Shown in pieces: positions 7,579 to 19,500 of a stretch of DNA of 56,309 nt. Positions within the stretch are counted from its first letter, which is position 1; each line of letters opens with the position of its first letter. A program made the position numbers and the translations under genes. Source of the stretch: an uncultured Chlorobiaceae bacterium (GTDB taxonomy: Bacteria > Bacteroidota > Chlorobiia > Chlorobiales > Chlorobiaceae); the NCBI GenBank assembly GCA_903908555.1, contig CAIVSG010000122.1, positions 1 to 56,309 of the forward strand, written 5' to 3'. A model generated the notes under the pieces. The model saw nothing but the letters and a program-made list of their open reading frames with translations, did not search any database and was not told the DNA's origin.

Positions 7579-10500
7579 ATGAATTATTCCAAAAAAATAC
7601 ATAACTATTTCAAGATAGTAGCACTTAAGCAACCCGACTCCCCTGCCCTTATAACCGATTACGGTATTGTCACTTATGCCGAACTTGACGCTTCAGCAGA
7701 AAGAGTTGCAATGGAGCTGCAGAGCCGCGGCATTGATTTGCAGGAAGCTGTCGGAGTCCTGACAGAGCGATCTGCCACATTACCCGCGGCTTTTCTCGGA
7801 ATACTCAAGGCTGGAGGTGTCTATGTTCCTATGGTTGCAGACTTGCCTGCAGCCCGCCTCATAAATATTGCCGAACAAGCCGGCATACGTCGATTAATTG
7901 TGCTTGATGGAATAGAACCTGCACCACAGCTTATTGAGGTCGTAACCAGCAACGGCTCTTCCTCACATTCAGACGCGGTTATCCGGCCGGAAATATTGAC
8001 GAAAAATTGTCATGAGATCGTTCCTCATGCTGACGAGAGTTCTGAGTCCGGCAATCTGGCTGCGATTTTGTTTACCTCAGGCTCTACCGGCACACCCAAG
8101 GGCGTTATGATTACGCATGATGCTTGTGTGAATATGGTACTCGGCCATATCGAAGCGCATAACATATCCAGTACGGATCGCATTTTGCTTTCAGCCTCAC
8201 CCGGCTTTATACTCGGTTTTCGTGAACTGTGCCTTCCATTAATGTCAGGTGCAGCCTTTGTGCCGGTAACACGCTTAATAATCGATAAGCCGGAACATCT
8301 GCTTGAGCTTATGGGCAGGCATCTGGTTTCGATTGCCATGTTTACTCCTTCTTATCTGCATCTGTTGCATAGAAAAGTGCCTGAGGGACTTCGTTGTATC
8401 ATCACGTCGGGTGAACGTCCGAATGCAGACGATGCAAGACATTATGCACGATTTGTTGACTATTGGAATATCCACGGCGCAACCGAGGTTTGCGGTACGA
8501 TTTGCATGCATCGTGTCGATACAGAAGGAACGGGGGTGATCCCAAGTGGCAGACCATTCTCTAATACCGCAGTCTATCTCCTCGATAAACTTGGGAATGA
8601 AGTCTCTAACGGTGAGGTCGGTGAACTTCATGTTATTGGTATTGGAGTTTCACCAGGGTATATAAAACAGCCTCTCCTGAATGCTGAGTTTTTTGTTGAA
8701 ACGCCCTTAGGACGGGCTTTTCGCTCACATGACCTCGCCCGATGGAATAGTAAAGGTGAACTTGAGGCGATCGGCCGGGCAGACAATGTGGTCAAAATTT
8801 CCGGCCAATCAGTCTCTCTGGGAGAAATTGAACTGGCCCTGCAACACCACCCTGATGTTAAACGAGCCGCGGTTTTGTTCCAGAATGCAAGGCTTATAGC
8901 CTGTGTTGAGTGTTCTGATCAACAGCAAACAATGGACTGGCGTGTGTTTCTCCAGAGAACATTACCAGCCTACATGATTCCTGCACAGGTTGCTGTCGTG
9001 CCGAAAATCCCGATCAGCTCAGCCGGCAAAATTGACCAAAAGGCCTTAAATGATATTGTAGATTCATTATTCAGTAAAGAACTTCAGTTTGAGGGGAGCA
9101 CACCTCCGAAAGGTGAACTGGAACATGCAATCGCAGGTATCTGGGAAGAGCTGCTTGCTATACGTCCGATCATGCGGGAACACAATTTCTTTGCTGTTGG
9201 AGGAACAAGTCTCATGGCTATTGCCGTAAGTCAACGGTTGAGTTTGTTGGGACATACGATTCCTGTTCAGATGATCCTTACATCACTGACGGTTGAAGCT
9301 TTGGCTATACAAATTGCCGATTTTAAAGAAAACTTCTCCGGCTTAAACGATGATACACCGCCTGAAAATATTGCCACTACGGATCAGGAAGATTTCAGCA
9401 TCGCTTCGGAAATCGGCATATCACCGGCAGCATCCCATATCGTGCGGGTTTTAAGCGTCCGCGGCAGTGTACCTGTACCAGAAATATGGCAATCAGCATG
9501 GTCAAGTCTCATTGATCGACATGCAGCTCTCCGGACAGGATTTTATTCCGATGAAAACAGTGTGCTTCGCTGGCGAACCCTTGAATCCAAGGAGCTTTCC
9601 CTTCATCCATCATTCTTTTTAGACCAGTGCTCATCGGTTGAGGATGCGAGGGAAATTGTGGGTTATTGGGCAAACAAACCTTTTTTACTCTCATCACCTC
9701 CCCTTGTCAGAGCAGGTCTTATAACTATTGATAATCAGAATGAAACTCTTTTCTGGTTTGTTTTCCACCACAGTGTAGTAGACGGAACATCGTCCCGACT
9801 GATCCAGGAAGATTTGCTGGATTTGCTTGCTGGCCGCCCATTACCGCCAGCACCTGACGGAATCGCTCTTGCAAGTTATGCTGAACAACGCTACTTCGCT
9901 TCCGATCGCCTTACCCGCGACCGCAATTTCTGGAAAGCTCGGCTTGACGTCCTTGTAAAACGGGGAAACAGAGCCTTTGATGACTACGTTGCCGAACACC
10001 ATCGCCAAAGGCAGTCATTACCCACCGGAAAAGGCTCCAAACCCCTTTCAGAGCACCTTGATGCATTAACGGTTGATGCGCTTGCCCGTCTGGCGAAAAC
10101 CCAGGGGGTAGGTCTTCATGCATTGTTACTGTCACTTCTTTCGATCGAGATCAGACGAAGAGGCGGACGCGGTGACATCATGGTAGGCAGCGGAATTACG
10201 ATCCGTCCGGCTGGCGGTGAAACGGCAATCGGTCACTTTGTTAACGTTCTTCCCGTTATCCTCTTGCAGGAAGAAGACATGCCGCTCAAAGCACTGCTTC
10301 AAATCACTCAGTCAGCACTCACCGAAACTGTCGATCATGGAGCATATCCTGCAGGTCTTCTTTATAGAGAGTTCAGGCAGAGTTACCCTGAACTTCGGTC
10401 GCAATCACGTACTTCACTCTTTGATATCGCCCTTACCGCTATTCCATCCCGCGTCTGTATAGATCACGAGAGCGGTCTGACCCTCGAACCACGCATACTG

Positions 10501-13500
10501 CCTGGTGAACTTGAAAACCCGGCGGCAGGGCTCGATTTATCGTTCAGCCACGAACCATGCACTGAAAATGGTGGCGGGCTCAATCTTCTTCTTACCTGGA
10601 ACCCTGATGTCTGCACAGAACAAAGTGCACATTCGTGGCTTTCAGCGTTTGCGGAATGGGGACGATGGCTTGCAGAAAAGCCTGAACGTATCGACCAGCC
10701 AATTCCACTATTGCTGCCTGAAGAAAAAGCTCTGCTGGAACAATGGGAGCTAGGAAAAGAGATCCCTCGTCCGAAGAAACGCTGCTTCGAAATATTTGAA
10801 GCAATAGCCGACAACCATCCACACCGGACGGCCATTGTCAGCAAAGAGAGGCTTGAGAGCTTTAAAGAGATCGATGAACGTTCGAATGGGATTGCTCATA
10901 GTCTCATACAGGCGGGTGTCATAAGGGGAACTACGGTTGCCGTGCTCACTTCCGGCCCGGCTGATATCCTTGAAACCGTATTGGGAATATGGAAAGCGGG
11001 TGCAGTCTATCTGCCGCTTCCCGGTGACTATCCTGCAACCCGTCTCTCCATAATGGCAAAAGATGCCGGCGCAGAATTTCTTACACTGCTTGACGGTCTT
11101 ACCATACCTCAACTTCTGGCCGATTCTGTTAAGTCTATTATCCATCCCAAGGAGTGCAAGCCATCCGGCAAGCGCCCTTGCATTGATGGCTCAACGGATG
11201 ATATTGCCTATATCATTTTCACATCAGGAACAACCGGCATCCCTAAGGGGGTTCCAGTAACTCACGCCGCATATATCAACGCCGTTCTCGGAGTGGCTGA
11301 GAGAGTTGTTTTTAAGCCCGAAGATAGGATGTCATTAGTGTCCAGCATAGGCTTTGATGCCTCCCTTTGGGAACTCGGACACTGCTTGCTGAATGGAATC
11401 ACCCTTGTACCTGTATCGCCGCTCATGCGTGAAGACCCCTGGATGCTGAAGCATTACTACGAGGAATTCGGCGTAACAATAGCCTTCCATACTCCCTCAT
11501 ACCTTCGAGTCAGCGAACAGGTGAAGTTTGAGGGATTGCGCATTTTGCTCACTGGCGGTGAAGCCCCAAATCACAACGACTTGAAATATCATGCCGACCG
11601 CAGTGAGTTCTGGAACTTTTACGGACCGACAGAAGCCGCCATTGTTGTTTCAGGAGGACGTGTTGAAATCGATCATGATCAGGATGCTCCCATAACGGTA
11701 GGACGACCTCTGCCGAATGTGCGTATTTCGATTAGGCGTAGTGATGGTTCTCAGGTGCCTCCGGGTGTCGAAGGAGAACTCTGGCTTGGTGGTGTTGGGA
11801 TTTCGCAAGGATATGTGAATCGAGCAGATCTTAGTGCAGAGTGCTTTGTATCGACACCAGATGGCAGTTTCTATCGATCTGGTGACTTTGGACGATGGAC
11901 CGCGGACGGGCAAATAGAAGTTTATGGCCGTATGGATCATCAGATAAAGCTGAATGGTCAACGTGTTGAACTTGGTGAAATTGAGCAGACATTGTGCACT
12001 CATCCGGCAATTCTCAATGCGGTAGTCGTTGTTGAGGAACTTGAAAAAGGCGTAAAGGTCCTCAAGGCGTTTATTCAGCCAAAAGCGGAAGAGCTGCCTG
12101 GAGAAGCTTCGGTTCTGGCATTTCTTGCTGAACGCCTTTCGGCATACATGATTCCCGCCAGCATTATATCGCTCGCAACAATTCCCCTCACACCCTCAGG
12201 AAAAGTAGATCGGGATGCGATTCTCACAATTGCCGGAAAGCAGGATAACACCGTTGTTCGTGAGATGCCTCAAGGCCCGTTTGAGCAGAACATCGCAGGT
12301 ATCTGGAGTGATGTGCTCGGTCAACCTGTTGCCCGCCATGACAACTTCTTTGCGCTCGGGGGAAACAGCCTGCTTGCTGTAACACTGGCACACCGTATCA
12401 CTGAAAGTCTCAATCGAAAAGTTTCAGCTCGCGCTCTTTTTGCTGCTCCGATATTATCTGCTTTTGTCGAACATATAGAGTCCCTCCCTGTTTTTCAGGA
12501 GCCAGAGATCACGGCTCTAACTGATCTGGCATCTGAAGGAGAAAAAGAGTTCTGGACTGCCGAATCTGCAGGATTGGATACTCGTACGTTCACCATTCCT
12601 GTTTGCTTTCTCGTTAACGGGGAGTTCTCGCCAGATCGCTGGCAGAGCGCATGGTCAACCCTTATGGAACGACATGAGGGATTGCGAACTTATTTTGAGG
12701 ATGACGGAAGCGGGGAGTTGAAGCGCCGTGTTGCAAAAGAAATCGACGGCAGACTTGAATTTGCTGCAGTTGAGACTACGCCCGCTGCACTGGCTCACAT
12801 CAGGCAACGTCAGCTCACCTCTCTCTCCATGAGTGTGGCTCCGCTCTGGCGCGCGGGTCTCGTTGAGGCTTGTGATGAAGATAAGCGATTTTTCTGGCTT
12901 GCTCTTCACCACTCTGTTGGAGATGGGCAATCTATCAGTACGCTCAGCGATGAGTTGGCAAACGTGCTGACAGGCGGTGTTCTATCCTCTCCCGGTGGCA
13001 GTGGAATGGTGTTTGCATCCCGTGAACAAACATACTTCGCATCAATAGATGCGAACAACGACCTCTTATATTGGAAAAGCGCTTTACAGGCAATACCTGT
13101 TGCTGCGTTTGAGGAGTGGCCTCTTGATATCGGGCGTTCTTCGAAAATTCCTTCAGGGAATCATCGGCTTGAGCTCCTCCTTGACTCCCGGACAAGTGAA
13201 GGCTTGAGAGCTATCGCCCGCAGCCATAAAACAACACTTCACGCGTTAATACTTTCCCTTCTTGCGCTGGAAGTGAGACGCCGTACGCGGCGTTCCGATA
13301 TAGTCATCGGCACAACTGCATCTGTCAGAGAATCAGCATCAGACTCAAAAATAATCGGTTATGGCGTAAACATGCTTCCCCTGCATCTTAGACCGGGCGC
13401 AGGGCAATGTTTTGGCGACCTTTTGCGTGAGACACAGCATACGCTCTCTGAAGCATTGCAGCATGTCCGGTTACCGTTTTCCCATATCTACCGGGCATTC

Positions 13501-16500
13501 TGGAATGATCATCCGGAAATACGGAACCCTCAGCGCTATCCACTGTTTGACATTGCTGTCACTGAAAACCCCGGTTCAACGGAAGATGAGCTGTCGCGTC
13601 GTTTCACGAGAGCGATGACGGCAACAGAATCTATCAGCTACGAACGCACTGATGCCTCTCCAGGGCAGGATATGGTGCTGATGCATGAAAATTTGCATGG
13701 GGGCGAACTCCTTCTGCAATGGCATGTCAACGCAGCAATATACACTGAGGAGACCGCTCGAATATGGCTCTATGCTCTGAGGGGATGGGCTCGCTGGTTT
13801 GCTGAAGATGCTCTCCGTTCTGCTCAACCCCTGCCTCAGCTCCTGCCGGACGAAGAAAAACTGCTTTTCAATTGGGGGCATGGCGAAACCGTTGAGCGAC
13901 CGCGATTACGCTTTCACGAACTGTTTGAAATGATAGCTGACAGGTCCGCTCAGGCCGACTCCCCTGCTGTCATCACGTGTAATAGCACACTCTCTTACCG
14001 CGATCTTGACAGGGAAGCAAATATCATCGCTCATGCTCTTTTGCTTAAAGGTGTCAAACGCAGAAGCATAGTTGCTGTCCTTACCGGAAGATCGCCCAAT
14101 CTTCCGGCCGCCGTCCTCGGTATCTGGAAAACGGGAGGAATCTTCTTGCCGCTTTCTTCAGACCTTCCGGAGGAACGCAGTGCCTTTATGGCTCTCGATG
14201 CCGGAGCTTCTTTTCTGATAGCTCTTGATGGGGTTCCTCTGCCGGAGCTGCTTGCAGATGGGCTACCCGAAGCATTGCGTCCAGAAAAGTTAGGCGAGTC
14301 GTTCAGAGAGCAGCACGGTACAAGAGCAATCAGTATTGGGGAACCAGACGATACCGCTTACATCCTTTATACTTCAGGCTCGACAGGGAAACCAAAAGGG
14401 ACGCTGATCAGTCACAGGAGCTATGTGAACATGGTCCTCGGTGCTGCAGGAATATTAGGACTTTCCGCTCGGGACCGCTATCTGATGTTCGCATCTCCGT
14501 CGTTTGATGTTTCGCTGTCCGACTTAGGTGTACCACTTTCCTGCGGTGCTGCGATTTGTCAGGCACCCAATGAGATCATTGAGTCACCAAACCGTTTTTA
14601 TCACTTTCTGAGGGAGGGTTCGGTTACCGTTGCCGATATTACGCCGACCTACCTTGCGCTTTTTGAAGAAATAGAACTTCCCTCATCCCTGCGAATTCTT
14701 GTTACCGGCGGCGAACCGCCAGTGCCGGCTGATGTGCAAAGATATGCCCGAAAGCTGAGCTATTTCAATGCCTACGGCCCAACAGAGAATACCATAACAA
14801 GCACTATGGGAGTTCTGGATGGAGAAGAGCGAGGTTTTGTGTCGGCAGGTAAACCGTTACCGAATACCAGTGTTTATATCTGTGACGATCATGGAGATCT
14901 TCTTCCGCCAGGTTTAACCGGAGAGCTATGGCTTGGCGGTATGGGTATCAGTCAGGGTTATCTTAACCGGGCGGAATTGACACAGGCCAGTTTTACAGAG
15001 AGGCCCTGGGGGCATTGCTACAGGACGGGCGATCTTGGGCGCTGGCACACTGATGGGACAATTGAGATTATAGGTCGTATTGATGATCAGGTGAAAATAA
15101 ACGGTATCCGGATTGAACTTGGAGAAATCGAGTATGCGGTGGCGAAGCTCCCTGCAGTATCGCAAGCAGTGGCGTTACTTGTTGAGCAGCCGGGAGTACA
15201 AAAAAGTTTATGGGCATTTGTGCGTCTGAAAACAGGAGCGCAACTCCCTGATACAGCCGGGTGGCAAGAGCAACTGAGGGAGCATCTGCCTTCCCACATG
15301 ATTCCATCCGGTGTGATTCCGGTACCATCAATTCCTTTGGCTGTTTCGGGCAAAGTTGACCGTTCAGCACTTCTTGCCTTTCTGGAACATTGTCCCGTAC
15401 AATCAGGGATGACTCCTCCTCAAAATGAACTTGAGCTTTGCATTGCCGAGGTATGGGCTGCAGTACTCGGGAAAACAACAATTCACAGAAAGGACAATTT
15501 TTTTGCTCTTGGAGGCCATAGCCTGCTTGCTATTGCGGTTGCTCATCAGCTCGAAAAAGCCCTTGGCTGCGAGGTTCCTGCCCGTGAGCTTTTCGCTGAG
15601 CCGACGCTTGCCGGTTTTGCCGAACGAGTTCGGATTGCCCATCTGTCCGAAACAGGCCTTAACCTATCTACAGATCTGGCCACCGAGGGAGAACGAGAGT
15701 TCTGGACCGCTGAACAGGCAGGGCTCGATACGATCGGTTTCAATATTCCATTGAAGCTTTTTGTGCATGGAAATACGCTCCCTCCAGAACAATGGCAAAC
15801 GCTGTGGAATGAGCTGATCAATCGACACGAAGCCCTTCGGACAAGTTTCACGGAAGACGAACCAGGTGTTCTGAGGCGAGTTGTGAGCAAACAACTCAAC
15901 AAAACCCTGGAACTGCAGCTTTTCTCATCAAACAGTGAAGCAGACAGGTATATCGGCACGCAAGTGAGTGAACCCTTTTCGATGAGTACTCCGGGCCTCT
16001 GGCGTGCAGGACTGGCTGAGGTCGAAGGAGGTCAACCGATCTTCTGGTTTGTGATGCATCATGCTGTGGGTGACGGCCTTTCACTCGGCATACTTGTCGA
16101 CGAACTCTCCGCTTTAATCAGAGGGAAAACACTCGCTCCGCCCGCAATCGGATTTGATTATTCTGCAGGTAAAGAAGCTGCATATCTTGAGAGTAAGCGA
16201 GCAGAGAGTGACTCGGCATACTGGCAAGGCGTCGTCGCCGACCTTGTAAAGAGAACTCCTGATGCCCTCGATGAATGGCCTCTTGACAAACCCAGAGCAA
16301 ATGCGCGTTCAGCCACATCCTGCCCCGGCAGCCATTGTTTTCGAACGCGTCTCGACCATGCAACAGCACAAGCGCTGCGTGGATTAGCACAGCGAAACAA
16401 TGCGACGCTCCATGCGCTCATGCTCACCGTGCTCGGTCTTGAAGTGCGGCGCCGAACCAGACGTTCAGGATTTCTGCTTGGCACAGCGGCCTCAACCCGC

Positions 16501-19500
16501 CAGTCGGCAGCCGAAGCTAAAACCATAGGTTACTTTATCAACATGCTTCCTCTTGCATGCCCAGGTGCCGAATCAGACTTGTTCGAGAAATCGGTTCAAG
16601 CCATGCAGCAGAATCTTGCGGAAGCACTTCAACACTCGCTCTACCCTTTTGCCCGCATTTACGGTGATTTCCGACAGCGAGTCACGCATGTGACAACTCC
16701 AAGGCGTTATCCGCTTTTTGACATTGCTGCCACCGAAAACCCTGCCATACATACAAGTTCAGAAACAGGGTTTTATTTTTCCAGCACAGCTCTTCCTGAG
16801 CCTGGAGAGGTAAGCTATGAACTGCGACGCAATGCACCGGCACAGGATCTTGTACTGGTGCACGAAGGAGTGGATGAGGGTGGCATTGTGCTGACATGGT
16901 ATGCCAATGCCGCCATTTATACAGAGGATACCGCTCATACCTGGTTTGATTCTCTTGTAGGCTGGATGCGTTTTCTGGGAGGAACCTCTTACCAAAACGA
17001 GATGCAGCTCCCTCGTCTTCTGCCTGAAGAAGAAGAAGAGCTCGAACTATGGCAGAAGGGCCCACTCCGCTCCTGTGAAGCAGCATCATTTCCTGAACTG
17101 TTTCGACAGATATCCAAATTGCATCCTGATCGTCCGGCAATAGTAACTGATGCAGGAGTTCAAAGCTACGAAACCGTAAACCTTAGAGCCGACGCTTTGG
17201 CCAATGCTCTGCTCAATCTGCGTGTAAAGCGAGGAGAAGCGGTAGGAGTATATACGGAGCGCTCCGCTGCCCTGCCTGAAACTGTCCTCGCAATCTGGAA
17301 AGCAGGGGCATGCTACCTTCCACTGACGGCAGATCTCCCGGCAGAACGACTTGCCTTTATGGCCAAAGATGCAGATCTGCGCATAATCATTGCGCTCGAC
17401 AATCTCTCTTTGCCTCCTGAACTCACCGGCGAACGCTTTATAACCTTAAGACCTGAAGATTTTCTTTGTGATGCAGCTGATGCAGCGGAAATAAACCTGA
17501 CAATTACACCTGACGATACGGCCTATATCCTCTATACATCCGGATCAACCGGTCTTCCAAAGGGAGTTCTCCTGCTTCATAAAGGCCTGCTTAATCTCGG
17601 CCTTGGAGCATCTGAAATCCTTGGGATTACGAGTGACGACAGTTTTCTGTTGAGCTCTTCACCATCATTCGATCTATGGATAAGTGATCTGGCTGCAGCA
17701 TGGTCATCCGGTGCTGCATTGGTGCCAATAAGGCGGGAAGAGATGAACGATATTGCCGGCATGCTTTCTTTGCTCAAGAGGTTCGACGTCACGGTGGCCA
17801 CAATGTCACCATCCTATCTGCGTTTGTTCCAACACTCAGAATTTCCCGGGTTACGCGTTATTATGACGGTCGGCGAGGCTCCTATAGCTGAGGATTCGCG
17901 CTTCTACGCATCAAAACTTGAATACTATAACGGATACGGTCCAACAGAAAATACAGCAGCATCTGCAATAGGTCGTATTTTTCCACATGCAAAGCATATC
18001 TCAGTTGGAACTCCCGTTTCCAATATGGTAATTCACATCGTCGCAGAATCCGGTAAAATCCTGCCACCCGGTGCAACAGGAGAAGTGTGGGTTGCCGGAC
18101 CAGGGCTTGCTGCCGGCTATCTCAACAGGCCTGATCTCACTGCGGATGTTTTTGTAGATTTTAATGGCATTCGTTGCTACCGGACTGGCGATCTTGGCCG
18201 CTGGCTCCGGTCAGGTGAGTTGGAAATTCTCGGGCGTAGAGATTCCCAGGTCAAATTGCGAGGTCAGCGCGTTGAACTTGGCGAAATAGAATATCGTCTT
18301 GCAAGCTATCCGGGTGTCAAACAGTCTGTCGTTATCGTTGAAACACGTCCAGACCACACTCAGGCGCTCCGCTCATTTGTAACCATTGATGCTGAGACAG
18401 CAACGCCAACCCATACAGAGTGGGTACGCCATCTATCAGAAACACTTCCTTCTTTCATGATCCCGCAGTCCATCAACCGGATATCTTCCATACCCCTCAA
18501 TGCCGCCGGCAAAGTTGATAGGCAGGAGCTGCTCAACTCTATTGAAACAATTCCGTCTTCCTCCCTTGCAGATGTCATCGATAAAAACAGCTATTCGCAG
18601 CAAACCGTGCCACAAAGCGCTACAGAAAAGAGAATAGCCGAAATCTGGCAGCAGCAGCTCCATCATGAACTCGTAGCCCGTGAGGATAATTTTTTTGAAA
18701 TCGGGGGCGACAGTCTCCGCGCAATTGCTGTGATAAGCCGACTCCGTCGTGAATTCCAGTGTCATGTAAACAACCTATACGAGCATCCTGTTCTTTCAGA
18801 CTTTGCCCTTTGCTGCCGACCTCGTCCTGACCACTTGCGCACGATTATTGGAAATCTCCATACAGAGTACCTTCATGATCTTGAAATTCAGGCGTCAGTG
18901 GAGAATGATCGCAAAGAAGCGTTGCGTTCTCAACGCATCATCTATGAAAAGCGTCTTCACACTGATCTTGAGCGTGAACTCATCTCTCGCCACTCCTACC
19001 ACCATGTCCTGCTGACCGGGGCTGCCGGTTATCTTGGAAGCTACCTTTTGCGTGAACTTCTTGCCGACCAGAGAACCACCGTAACTGCTCTGGTTCGCAG
19101 CAGCGACAATCAATCGGCACGCTCAAAGCTCGGCCATGTATTGTCAGGATACTTTGGGGCCGAGGCAGGCACACTCTTAGGCGATAACTCACGCCTGAAT
19201 GTTTTGGCCGGTGACCTCCGAGATCCGGAACTTCTTCTTTCCCACTACGATTATAGCGAGCTCTCTGTTACAGTGGATGCCATTTATCACTGTGCTGCCA
19301 ATGTAAATCATATAGGCCTCTACCGTGATTTCCTTGCTGACAACGTCGATGCTACACGCAACCTTATAACACTGGCAGCACGTCGCAAGCCTGCGCCTTC
19401 TGACATTCACTTTGTCTCCACCATGTCGGTATGCGGCACTGCATTGCAAAACGAATTCAGACTCTTTACCGAGTATGACTTTGTTCCTGTATCACAGGAC

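Noticed and set aside
15068-16526. Minus-strand ORFs inside the forward NRPS (15068-15481, 15546-15959, 16158-16526)
   Set aside because: Opposite conserved A/T/C domain sequence with low-complexity translations and no motifs; shadow ORFs.
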